Part shown: positions 40,129 to 48,535 of the stretch, piece by piece
How positions within the stretch are numbered: the first letter of the stretch is position 1
Layout: the number at the start of each line of letters is the position of its first letter
Assembly: GCF_004362215.1 (NCBI RefSeq)
Contig: NZ_SNWR01000002.1
Location: forward strand, 2,108,001 to 2,172,000
Reading direction: 5' to 3'
Length of the DNA stretch: 64,000 nt
Source: Paractinoplanes brasiliensis
GTDB lineage: Bacteria > Actinomycetota > Actinomycetes > Mycobacteriales > Micromonosporaceae
Notes under the pieces: generated by a model
The model's database searches: none
Seen by the model: the letters and a program-made list of their open reading frames with translations, nothing else
What the model was told of the DNA's origin: nothing
Position numbers and translations under genes: made by a program

Positions 40129-42164
40129 CGCGAAGCCTCCTCGGCGAGCGTCACGCGCAGGTAGCCGTGCTCGTCGACGGTCACGTTCTGGCCGCTCGGG
40201 ACGACCGTGGTGGACGTGCCCTCGTCGATCAGGGCGGGACCGGCGAAACCGTTGCCGGCCCTCAGATCGGCGCGGTCGTAGACGGCGAACGGCACGACGG
40301 CTCGCGTGCCGAAGTCAAAGGCTTCCCGATGCGTACGGGGTGTGGCAGCGCCGCCGGGCTCGACGAGCGGGAGCTCCGGCCGTGACGTGCGCCCGATCCC
40401 GCGTACGCGCAAATTGAGGATCTGCAACGCGTTGCTCATCGTGTGGCCGTAGCGGGCGTGGTGCAGCTCGTCGAAGGCCTTCCGCACGGCATCGGCGTCC
40501 AGCGTGGAACCGACCGTGACCATCAGGCTGTGCTCCTGGCCCAGGTAGCGCAGCTCGAACTGCCGCTCCAGCACGCCCTCGCCGTCGGGCACGCCCTGCG
40601 CGGCCAGGGAAGCGAGCGCCTCGGCCTCCGTCTCGGAGAACAGCGGCTCCAGCTGGGCGAGGTCGGCGCCGTCCAGCGTGGTCATCACCGTACGGGAGAA
40701 GTCGTTGACGATGTCGGCGCTGAGCATGCCCCACGCCGAGAAACCCGACGGCGCGAACGGCACCAGCACCTCGCCGATGCCCATCTCGCGGGCCAGCAAC
40801 GGCGCCAGCAGCGGACCCGCGCCACCGAACGCGAGCAGCGAGAACACTCGCGGGTCGTGGCCGCGTTCGACGGTGATCTGGCGGACCGCGCCGACCGTCC
40901 TGGCCAGCAGCACGTCGAAGATGCCGGCCGCGGCGTCGGCCACCGGCAGGTTCAGCGGCTCGGCCAGCTGCTCCCGGATCGCGTCGCGGGCGGCCTCGTC
41001 GGCCAGCCCCATCGTTCCGGCGAGGAAGCGTTCCGGGTCGACGAAACCGAGCACCACGGCGGCGTCGGTGACGGTCGGCTGGGTGCCGCCACGGCCGTAG
41101 CAGACCGGCCCCGGGGCGGCGCCGGCGCTCTGCGGGCCCACCTTGAGCAGCCCGCGGTCCAGCCACGCGATCGAGCCGCCGCCCGCGCCGATCGTGCGGA
41201 TGTCGTACGTGGGGATCAGCAGCGGGAAATGCTCGAGCTGAGCCTCGTACGCGGCGACCGGGTTGCCCTTCTCGATCACACAGGCGTCGAGCGAGGTGCC
41301 GCCGATGTCGAACGTCAGCATGTTGTCGCGGCCCAGCTCGGCGGCCAGGTAAGCGGCGCCCACGATGCCGCCCGCCGGCCCGGAGAGCACAGTGTGGGTC
41401 GGTGACGTCTTGGCCACGGTTCCGGTCATCGAGCCGCCACCCGACCGCATGATCAGGAACCGCCCGGCGAAGCCCCGGTCGGTCAGGCCCTTCTCCAGCT
41501 CGTCGACGTACCGCTCGAAGATCGGCCGGATGTACGCCTCGAGCACGGTGGTGCTGGTCCGCTCGTACTCGCGGTACTCGCGCACGATGTCGGTCGACAG
41601 CGACAGGCTCACCCCGGGATGGGCCTCGCGGATGATCCGGGCCGCCTCCCGCTCGTGGGCGGGGTCGAGGAACGAGTGCAGGAAGCAGATCGCGATCGAC
41701 GTGACGCCCTGGTTCTCGACCAGCTCCCGCGCGGCGGCCCGCACGCTGTCCGGGTCCAGCTCGTCGACGACGTTGCCCTTGTAGTCGAGGCGCCCCGTGA
41801 CCCCCGCGGTGAACCTGCGCTGGACAAGGCTTTCCGGGCGCTGGTAACGGAAGTCGTACATGTGCGCGGTCGGCACGTTGCCCCGGCCGATCAGGAAGAT
41901 GTCGCGGAAGCCGTCGTTGGTGATGATCCCGGTGTTGCCGCCGCGCCGCTCCAGCACGGCGTTGAGGCCGAGCGTGGTGCCGTGGATGAACAGTTCCACC
42001 TCACTGAGGTCGGTGCCGAGCGCGGCGATCGCGTTCAGCACCCCCTCGGCCGGGTGGGCGGGAGTGGTGGAGGCCTTGCGGAAGCGGACCTTACCCGTAC
42101 GGGTGTCGAGCTCCATGGCGTCGACGAAGGTGCCGCCGATGTCCACGGCCAGCCGGATGCTCAT
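40125..42164 (-). CDS. Hydantoinase A / oxoprolinase ATPase subunit
   Basis: 679 residues, HyuA family with actin-like ATP-binding fold. The start LAVDIGGTFVDAMELD holds the phosphate-1 motif; ELFIHGTTLGLNAVLERRG, GPAGGIVGAAYLAAELG, MLTFDIGGTSLDACVIEKG and LAFGGAGPLLAPLLARE are family marks. With a B subunit it couples ATP hydrolysis to opening of a cyclic amide. I chose ATG 42164, only 2 nt after the ATPase gene stop; a longer frame runs back into that gene. Cytoplasmic. Confidence 0.92.
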   Translation of the reverse strand: MSIRLAVDIGGTFVDAMELDTRTGKVRFRKASTTPAHPAEGVLNAIAALGTDLSEVELFIHGTTLGLNAVLERRGGNTGIITNDGFRDIFLIGRGNVPTAHMYDFRYQRPESLVQRRFTAGVTGRLDYKGNVVDELDPDSVRAAARELVENQGVTSIAICFLHSFLDPAHEREAARIIREAHPGVSLSLSTDIVREYREYERTSTTVLEAYIRPIFERYVDELEKGLTDRGFAGRFLIMRSGGGSMTGTVAKTSPTHTVLSGPAGGIVGAAYLAAELGRDNMLTFDIGGTSLDACVIEKGNPVAAYEAQLEHFPLLIPTYDIRTIGAGGGSIAWLDRGLLKVGPQSAGAAPGPVCYGRGGTQPTVTDAAVVLGFVDPERFLAGTMGLADEAARDAIREQLAEPLNLPVADAAAGIFDVLLARTVGAVRQITVERGHDPRVFSLLAFGGAGPLLAPLLAREMGIGEVLVPFAPSGFSAWGMLSADIVNDFSRTVMTTLDGADLAQLEPLFSETEAEALASLAAQGVPDGEGVLERQFELRYLGQEHSLMVTVGSTLDADAVRKAFDELHHARYGHTMSNALQILNLRVRGIGRTSRPELPLVEPGGAATPRTHREAFDFGTRAVVPFAVYDRADLRAGNGFAGPALIDEGTSTTVVPSGQNVTVDEHGYLRVTLAEEASR

Positions 42165-42166
42165 GC

Positions 42167-44458
42167 TCAGCTCTTTTCGATCAGGGCGGGAAGCTCGGGC
42201 ACACGCCAGCAGGCGGCCCGGCTCACGCCGTACGGCTGAAGGGTCTGTTCCTGCGACCGGCAGGTGTCGGTGACGAACGGGCAGCGGGCCGCCAGCGGGC
42301 AACCAGCGGCGGCGTCCGCCTCGTCCAGGTCCTTGACCAGTTCGACGTCGGCCGCCCGGGTCTCACCGAGCCGCGGCGCGCTGCCGAGCAAAGCGCGGGT
42401 GTACGGGTGCTTGGGCCGGTCGAAGACCTCGTCCACCGGACCTTCCTCGACGACACGCCCGAGGTAGAGCACCACGACCCGATCGGCGAACCCGCGCACC
42501 GTGGCGAGGTCGTGCGAGATGAACACCGACCCGTGCCCCGCGTCGGCCGCCACATTCGCGATGACATCGAGGATCTGCGCCTGCACGGTGACGTCGAGCG
42601 CACTGGTCGGCTCGTCGAAAACAATCAGGTCAGGCTCCCCCACAAGCGCCCGCGCAATCCCGGCGCGCTGCGCTTGCCCACCCGAGAGCTCATGCGGGTA
42701 ACGCTGGAGAATCGAGCCGTCGAGCTCCATCCGCCCGAGCGCCGCCTCGACCTTCCTCGCGCGCTCGGCCGTGGGGACCTTGGCCGCACGCAACGGCTCG
42801 GCGATGGAGTCGGCCACCGTACGCCGGGGGCTCAATGAGCCGATCGGGTCCTGGAACACCATCTGAGCCCGGGTCCGCTCGGCGCGGCTCAGCTTCCTGA
42901 CATCCTTGCCGGCGACCGTGACGGACCCTTCCGACGGCTCAACCAGCCCCATGATGAGCTTGGCCAGGGTGCTCTTGCCGCAGCCGCTCTCCCCGACAAC
43001 GCCGAGCGTCTCGCCGGCCTTGAGTTCCAGACTGACCCCCCGCAGCGCGTGGTGCCCGCCCGAGCCGAACCGGCTGCGATAGACGACGTGGGCATCCGCG
43101 ACGCGCAGAACGACCCGCCCGCCCTCGGCAGCACCGGTCTCGCCCGCGGCCCCCGGCCCTGGACCGTCCACCCGCAGATCCGGCTCGACGCCGTCGAGCG
43201 CGGTCCCCGCGCCCGGACCGGTCCTCCCTACGGCTTCGCCGCCTGAACCGGCCTCCGCAACTGCCCGGCTGTCCGAGCCGGCCTCTCCAACTGCCGCACT
43301 GCCAGAACCCGGCTCCTCGATTTCCTTCCGGACCGGCCCTCCGTCCCCAACTGCCCCCGCACCCGATTTTTCGCCATACAGCCGACTGAGTGGGCCTGGA
43401 CTTGCGGGGCGGAGGGTCGCATCCCCGCGAGCAATCCCCGCCTCCACCGCGCCACTATCCGGTTTATCGCCATAAAGGCTCACGACGGGCGTCCGCGGCG
43501 GGAAGAGTGGGCCCTCCTGCGGGTGGTAGCACGCCAGGGACCAGCCTTCGGCGAGCGGTGACAGTTCGGGGCGGGTAGTGCGGCACGAGTCCGTCGCGTG
43601 GGCGCAGCGTGGCGCGAACGGGCAGTCGTGCGGGGCGGCCGTCATCAACGGCATGCCGCCAGGAGTGGGGACCACGCGACCGCCGCCCACGTCGGGGACT
43701 GAGCGGAGCAGGGCGCGTGTGTAGGGGTGTGCCGGCGTGCGTAGGACTCGGGAGGCTGGGCCCGACTCGACGACCGTGCCGGCGTAGAGGACCACCACGC
43801 GGTCGCAGACCTCGGCGATCGAGGCCAGGTCGTGGCTGATGAGCAGGACGCCGCGACCGTCGGTGTCGGCGGCGTGGCGGAACTGGTGGAGGATTTCGCG
43901 GGTCAGGGTGACGTCGAGGCCGGTGGTGGGTTCGTCCGCGATCAGCAGGCCGGGGGCGCAACCGGTGGCCAGGCTGATCATCACGCGCTGGGCCATGCCG
44001 CCCGACAACTCGTGGGGGTAGGCCTCCAGACGCCGTACGGGGTTGCGGATGCCCACGGCCGCGAACAGTTCCTTGGCGGTCTCGCGGGCGCGGTCGCCGG
44101 TCATGTTCTGGTGGGTGGCCAGGCGGTCGATCAGCTGGCGCCCCACCGTACGGGTAGGGCTGAGCGCGCCACGAGGGTTCTGGAAGCAGATCGCCGCGCC
44201 GCGGCCGCGGTGGTGGGCCAGGGCCGCCCGGTCCATGCGGAGCACGTCGTCGCCGTCGAAGCCGACGCGGCCGGTGGCGTGGGAGCCCGAGGGCAGCATG
44301 CCGACGACGGCCCGCGCGACCATGCTCTTGCCGCCACCGCTCTCCCCCACCAGGCCGACCACTTCGCCTCCCGCGACCGTGAAGCTCACGTCGCTGAGCG
44401 CCGCGACCTGGCGTCCGGGCCGCCGGATGACGACCGACAGGTTCTCGATGTCGAGCAT
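42167..44458 (-). CDS. Fused double ATP-binding protein of a peptide-type ABC importer
   Basis: 763 residues joining what are usually two proteins (OppD- and OppF-like). First half: Walker A GESGGGKS, signature LSGGMAQR, Walker B LLIADEPTTGLD, and the C-terminal Cys motif CPFAPRCAHATDSC. Second half: GESGCGKS, LSGGQAQR, LIVFDEPTSALD, and CPLAARCPFVTDTC. Between them (~330-450) is a low-complexity linker with repeats such as LYGDKPDSGAV and LYGEKSGAGAV. Both active sites look intact. It powers import by the two permeases encoded just upstream, 2 nt away. Confidence 0.92.
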   Translation of the reverse strand: MLDIENLSVVIRRPGRQVAALSDVSFTVAGGEVVGLVGESGGGKSMVARAVVGMLPSGSHATGRVGFDGDDVLRMDRAALAHHRGRGAAICFQNPRGALSPTRTVGRQLIDRLATHQNMTGDRARETAKELFAAVGIRNPVRRLEAYPHELSGGMAQRVMISLATGCAPGLLIADEPTTGLDVTLTREILHQFRHAADTDGRGVLLISHDLASIAEVCDRVVVLYAGTVVESGPASRVLRTPAHPYTRALLRSVPDVGGGRVVPTPGGMPLMTAAPHDCPFAPRCAHATDSCRTTRPELSPLAEGWSLACYHPQEGPLFPPRTPVVSLYGDKPDSGAVEAGIARGDATLRPASPGPLSRLYGEKSGAGAVGDGGPVRKEIEEPGSGSAAVGEAGSDSRAVAEAGSGGEAVGRTGPGAGTALDGVEPDLRVDGPGPGAAGETGAAEGGRVVLRVADAHVVYRSRFGSGGHHALRGVSLELKAGETLGVVGESGCGKSTLAKLIMGLVEPSEGSVTVAGKDVRKLSRAERTRAQMVFQDPIGSLSPRRTVADSIAEPLRAAKVPTAERARKVEAALGRMELDGSILQRYPHELSGGQAQRAGIARALVGEPDLIVFDEPTSALDVTVQAQILDVIANVAADAGHGSVFISHDLATVRGFADRVVVLYLGRVVEEGPVDEVFDRPKHPYTRALLGSAPRLGETRAADVELVKDLDEADAAAGCPLAARCPFVTDTCRSQEQTLQPYGVSRAACWRVPELPALIEKS

Positions 44459-44460
44459 GG

Positions 44461-45318
44461 TCACCGCCTCTTCGCGTCGGCACGTTCCTGCAGGCCTTCG
44501 CCGAGCAGGCTGAAGCCGAGGACGCAGACGAGCAGGGCCAGGCCGGGCGGCACCGAGGTCCACCAGCGGCCGGCCACGACGTCCGACGTGCCGAGGCTGA
44601 TCATGGAGCCCCACTCGGCGGTGGGCACCGTGACGCCCAGGCCGAGGAAGGACAGGCCGGCCAGGGTGAGCATGGCCCAGCCGCAGTTGAGAGGCGCGAT
44701 CACCCGTACGGGCGTCAGGCTGTTGGGCAGCAGATGGCGCCACATGATGCCGAGCGTGGACGCGCCGGACGTCTTGGCCGCGTCGATGTACTGCATCTCC
44801 CGCAGGGAGCGCACCTCGGCCCGCACCAGCCGGGCGTACGCGGGGGCGTTGACCGCGGCGATCGTGACGACCAGGTTGACGAACCCGCCGCCGAGCAGCG
44901 CGCTGACCGCGAGGGCCAGGATGAACGTGGGGAACGCCTGGAAGATGTCGACGATGCGCATGAGCACGTCGTCGACCCAGCCGCCCAGGTAGCCGGCGAG
45001 CAGGCCGAGCAGGGTGCCGACGACCACGGCGAGGGCCACCGCGAGCACGGCGATGCCCAGGTCGAGGCGGGCCGCGTGCAGCACCCGGCTCCACACGTCC
45101 ATGCCGTTGCCGTCGGCGCCGAGCAGATGTCCCCCGCCGGGCGCGGCGAGGGTCCCGTCCGGGTCGATCTCGGTCGGGCCCCACGACGTCAGCACCGGAG
45201 CCAGCAGCGCGGCCAGGGCGGCGACCGCCAGGATCGCGCCGCCGGCCCAGACGAGGCTGCGGGCGAACCGGCCGTCCTTGTCACCGGAGACGACCGGTGT
45301 CATCTCGATCGCGGCCAT
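44461..45318 (-). CDS. ABC transporter permease (DppC-like)
   Basis: 285 residues, six predicted membrane helices, second permease of a peptide/nickel/opine-type importer. The N-terminal helix is followed by GHLLGADGNGMDVWSRVLHA, and the ATPase-contact loop reads EVRSLREMQYIDAAKTSGAS, as in DppC. ATG 45318 overlaps the DppB-like stop by 1 nt (TGATG); an upstream extension of 52 codons lies in that gene and is Arg-rich. Confidence 0.9.
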   Translation of the reverse strand: MAAIEMTPVVSGDKDGRFARSLVWAGGAILAVAALAALLAPVLTSWGPTEIDPDGTLAAPGGGHLLGADGNGMDVWSRVLHAARLDLGIAVLAVALAVVVGTLLGLLAGYLGGWVDDVLMRIVDIFQAFPTFILALAVSALLGGGFVNLVVTIAAVNAPAYARLVRAEVRSLREMQYIDAAKTSGASTLGIMWRHLLPNSLTPVRVIAPLNCGWAMLTLAGLSFLGLGVTVPTAEWGSMISLGTSDVVAGRWWTSVPPGLALLVCVLGFSLLGEGLQERADAKRR

Positions 45319-46328
45319 CAGATTTTCACTCTCGGGTCGAGCCAGGCGTGCACGACGTCGGCGATGAGGAAGACCAGGACATAGGCGAAGGCGATGATCA
45401 GCACGGACGCCTGCACGACCGGGTAGTCGCGGTAGAGCAGCCCGCGCAGCGCCCACTGGCCGAAGCCCTGCCACGAGAAGACGTACTCGACCAGCACCGT
45501 CGAACCGAGCGCGGTGCCGAAGACCAGCGCGGCCAGCGACGGCAGCCGCACCAGGGTGGCCCGCCGCAGATAACCGCGCAGCAGGGTGCGCTCCGGCAGT
45601 CCGTGGGCGGCCGCGGCGGCGTACGCCTCGCTGCGCAGCACCTCGAGGGCCGAGGCCCGCACGCTTCGCAGCAGCGGCGCCAGGACGCCGATGACCAGGG
45701 TGAGCACCGGCAGCACGAGGTGCGCGGCGGCCGACGAGACGGCCGGCCCGTTCCCGGTGATCAGCGCGTCGATCAGGTCGGCCCCGGTCAGCGGGGTGAG
45801 GTCGGTGTCCGGGTCGACGCGGCCGCTGGGCGCCGGGAACCAGCCCAGCGCCGCGTAACCGGCCAGGATCAGCACCAGGCCCAGCCAGAACTCGGGCACG
45901 GAGTTGCCGAGCAGGGCGAAGATCCGTACGGAATGATCGCCGAACCGGTCGGCCCGGCGCGCCGACCAGATCCCGAGCCGGACGGCCAGCAGCACGGCGA
46001 TCGTGACCGCGAGGAACACCAGCTCGAGCGTGGGCCCCAGACGCAGCGCCATCTCGCCGGTGACCGGGGCGCCGCTCTGGATCGAGGTGCCGAAATCGCC
46101 GCTGACCAGGCCCCCGAGGTAGTCCAGGAACTGCTTCCAGAGCGGCTGGTCGAGGCCGAAGCGGGCACGTGCGGCGTCCGCGTCGGCCTCGGTCGCGTTG
46201 GGCCCGAGGATGCTGCGGATCGGGTCGCCGGGCAGCACCCGTACCAGCAGGAAGGTCAGCACGACCACCCCGAGCAGGACCGGGATCAGCTGGAGCAGCC
46301 GGCGACCGACGAAACGCAGAATACGCAC
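45318..46328 (-). CDS. ABC transporter permease (DppB-like)
   Basis: 336 residues with six membrane helices, first permease of the importer. It opens ILRFVGRRLLQLIPVLLGVV and LVRVLPGDPI, the usual DppB start, and its coupling loop is RSVRASALEVLRSEAYAAAA. GTG start 4 nt after the binding-protein gene. Confidence 0.92.
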   Translation of the reverse strand: MRILRFVGRRLLQLIPVLLGVVVLTFLLVRVLPGDPIRSILGPNATEADADAARARFGLDQPLWKQFLDYLGGLVSGDFGTSIQSGAPVTGEMALRLGPTLELVFLAVTIAVLLAVRLGIWSARRADRFGDHSVRIFALLGNSVPEFWLGLVLILAGYAALGWFPAPSGRVDPDTDLTPLTGADLIDALITGNGPAVSSAAAHLVLPVLTLVIGVLAPLLRSVRASALEVLRSEAYAAAAAHGLPERTLLRGYLRRATLVRLPSLAALVFGTALGSTVLVEYVFSWQGFGQWALRGLLYRDYPVVQASVLIIAFAYVLVFLIADVVHAWLDPRVKI

Positions 46329-46332
46329 GAGG

Positions 46333-47964
46333 TCAGGCCGATGCGCTCAGGTAGCGGAGACGCGCCAGGCCGTCCATCGGTTGCACCCAGCCCGCCACCT
46401 TCTCCCGTACGGGCAGGTTGAAGTTGGGCTGGCAGATGACGACCCACGGCACGTCGGCGGCGAGGATCGACTGCACCTGCGTCCAGAGCTGCCGGCGTGC
46501 CGTCTCGTCGACGGTGGTGTGCGCCTTGGTGTAGATCTGCTCGATCTCCGGGTTGGTGTAGTTCGAGTAGTTGAGCGCGGCGCCCTTGACGAAGCTCGTG
46601 GCCAGCATGTACTCGACGTCGTTGACCCAGAGCTGACCCGTGGTGATCTGCAGCGGAATGCTCTTGCGGGTGCGCCGCTCGCCGAGCGTGGCCGGGTCGA
46701 GCGGGGTCAGCTTGAGCGTGATCCCGGCCTTGGCCGCCTCGGCCTGCACCTGCACCGCGATCTTCTGCTGCTCGGCGTTGTCGGCCTCGAACACCAGCTC
46801 CGAGCTGACCGCCGTCTTGCCCGACGCCGCCAGGGCCTGCTTGGCCTTGTCGAGGTCATAGGTGTACGGGTATCCGCTCTCGGAGTAACCCGGCATGTCC
46901 AGCGGCACGAGGCTCTTGGTGGGCCGCGCGTCGCCGCCGTACACGTTCTTGACGATCTGCTCGTACGGGACGGCGTACGCGAGGGCCTTGCGCACGTTGA
47001 CGTCGTCGAACGGCGCCGTGGTGACCGACATCTGGATGGCGACCTGGTTGTTGCTGGCCGCCGAGAGCACCTTGACGCCCTCGGCCTTCTTGAGGTCCTG
47101 CAGGTCCTGGCCGGTGATGCCGAGCGCGATGTCGATGTCGCCGGCCTGCAGCTGCAGCCGCTGGTTGGCCGCGGCGGGCACGACCGACAGCCGGATCGTC
47201 GAGGTCTTGGCGCCGTCGGGGCCGGGGTAGCCGGTGTTGGCGCTGAGCTCGATCTCCTGGCCCTGGTTGGCCTTGGTGACGTTGAAGTAGCCGCCGGTCG
47301 GGGCGTTCTTGGCGAACCACTCCTTGGCCCACGGGTCGGCCTCGGTGGCGTGTTTCTTGGCCTCGGCCGAGTCGAAGACGTACAGCGAGATGGCCTGGAT
47401 CTGGCGGGTCAGGGCGCTCGGGAACTCCTGGCGGAACTCGACGGTGTAGTCGTCGACGACCACGACCTGCTCGGGTTTGGTGAGGCCGATCGTGCGGTAG
47501 ACGCCGGCCACATTGGCCTGGGCGGCGAACGCGCGGTCCTTGGACCACTTGACGTCGGCCGCCTTCATCTCGTTGCCACTGGCGAACTTGACGCCCTTGC
47601 GCAGCTTGAGCGTCCACACCTTCTGGGTGGCGTCCGGCTCGAACGACTCGGCGAAGGTGGGGGTGATGTTCGCGGTGTCGAGGATCTGGCTGTCCCCTGC
47701 CGAGGTGACCCCGTAATCGATCATGTACGGGTACACGTTCTTGAACAGCATCAGCGCGGTGAGGTCGAAGCCGACGAAGTCCTGGTCCCAGCTGGACAGG
47801 TAGCTCGAGACGGCGATGCGCAGCGTGCCGGCGGCGGGACCGGCCGAGGCGCCCGCGTCCGGGTTGTCCTTGCTGCCGGCGGCGCACGCGCCGGTCGTCA
47901 TCAGAAGCGCCACGCTGCCACCGAGCTGGAGCAGGCCGCGACGGGAGATGTTTGGCGGAGCCAT
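46333..47964 (-). CDS. ABC substrate-binding protein, family 5, probable Tat lipoprotein
   Basis: 543-residue peptide/nickel-type solute-binding protein and first gene of the operon. The N-terminus NISRRGLLQLGG has twin Arg followed by a hydrophobic stretch and a Cys (LLMTTGAC), consistent with a Tat-exported lipoprotein. Family-5 marks include ESFEPDATQKVWTLKLRKGV and FDDVNVRKALAYAVPYEQIV. It delivers a substrate to the importer; peptides, opines or hydantoin-like compounds are all possible. I chose ATG 47964 with AGGAGG ~6 nt upstream; the longer frame adds 28 residues that hide the signal peptide. Confidence 0.92.
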   Translation of the reverse strand: MAPPNISRRGLLQLGGSVALLMTTGACAAGSKDNPDAGASAGPAAGTLRIAVSSYLSSWDQDFVGFDLTALMLFKNVYPYMIDYGVTSAGDSQILDTANITPTFAESFEPDATQKVWTLKLRKGVKFASGNEMKAADVKWSKDRAFAAQANVAGVYRTIGLTKPEQVVVVDDYTVEFRQEFPSALTRQIQAISLYVFDSAEAKKHATEADPWAKEWFAKNAPTGGYFNVTKANQGQEIELSANTGYPGPDGAKTSTIRLSVVPAAANQRLQLQAGDIDIALGITGQDLQDLKKAEGVKVLSAASNNQVAIQMSVTTAPFDDVNVRKALAYAVPYEQIVKNVYGGDARPTKSLVPLDMPGYSESGYPYTYDLDKAKQALAASGKTAVSSELVFEADNAEQQKIAVQVQAEAAKAGITLKLTPLDPATLGERRTRKSIPLQITTGQLWVNDVEYMLATSFVKGAALNYSNYTNPEIEQIYTKAHTTVDETARRQLWTQVQSILAADVPWVVICQPNFNLPVREKVAGWVQPMDGLARLRYLSASA

Positions 47965-48010
47965 GGGTGGTCCTCCTAGAGCCGAACGGCTGGCGACCCC
48001 CACAAGGGCC

Positions 48011-48187
48011 GTGAACGGAGTTCTACCGGATAACGTGAGAGTGAACAAGAGGCCGACTGTTGTTCACAGCCAGACCGCAACCATCGACGTGAAGGCCCAG
48101 CCGAACAGCCGATTACCGGCGTCGGAGAAGTTCACATGCGTTCACACACCCGATACAAACACCTGTTCACGGTAAAGCCCCGTGAAC
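48011..48187. promoter_or_regulatory. Cluster of seven GTTCAC/GTGAAC motifs
   Basis: The hexamer or its complement is at 48011, 48041, 48062, 48130, 48140, 48165 and 48182, in the 239-nt gap between the binding-protein gene and the XRE gene. Two pairs form dyads: GTGAACAA/TTGTTCAC (48041-48067, 11-nt spacer) and GTTCACGG/CCGTGAAC (48165-48187, 7-nt spacer). The second could instead be the XRE gene terminator. Chance would give about 0.1 copies here. Confidence 0.6.
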
Positions 48188-48203
48188 GCCCGGGCGGGGT
48201 GTT

Positions 48204-48470
48204 TCAGGAGGCCTGCTTGACCGGCATGTCGGCCAGCCACGCGTCGGCCAGATCCTTCAGCGGCACCTCGAGGGCCTGGCTCAGGCACACCACGGTGCCG
48301 AACGCCGGCGCGGGCAGGCGGCCCGCCTCGATCTTGCGCAGGGTCTCGGGGGAGATGCCGGCCGCCACTGCCACCTCGACGATGCTTCGCCCGGCCCGCG
48401 CGGCCCGCAGGGCGAGCCCGAGGCGCCGGCCCGCGGCGATCTGCTCGGGGGTCAGTGGTTGGCGAACCAT
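48204..48470 (-). CDS. Small XRE-family regulator
   Basis: 88 residues consisting of one helix-turn-helix of the Cro/C1 type (RSIVEVAVAAGISPETLRKI, LSQALEVPLKDLADA). No ligand domain. It is divergent from the methionine aminopeptidase gene, and the 65-nt gap contains two adjacent operator-like dyads, so it probably represses itself and that gene. AAGG lies upstream of the ATG. It might instead act on the GTTCAC cluster 3' of it. Confidence 0.9.
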   Translation of the reverse strand: MVRQPLTPEQIAAGRRLGLALRAARAGRSIVEVAVAAGISPETLRKIEAGRLPAPAFGTVVCLSQALEVPLKDLADAWLADMPVKQAS

Positions 48471-48488
48471 GCCTGCACCTTAGCGCGT

Positions 48489-48516
48489 GGTATAAAAATA
48501 CCGGTATAGAAATGCC
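48489..48516. promoter_or_regulatory. Two adjacent 14-bp dyads, probable XRE operators
   Basis: GGTATAAAAATACC is a perfect dyad (5-bp arms, 4-nt centre), followed at once by GGTATAGAAATGCC, the same pattern with one arm mismatch. They form an AT-rich island overlapping the likely -10 regions of both divergent genes. Tandem half-turn-spaced sites suit two XRE dimers. Confidence 0.7.
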
Positions 48517-48535
48517 GCACCCGAGGGAGAGAACC

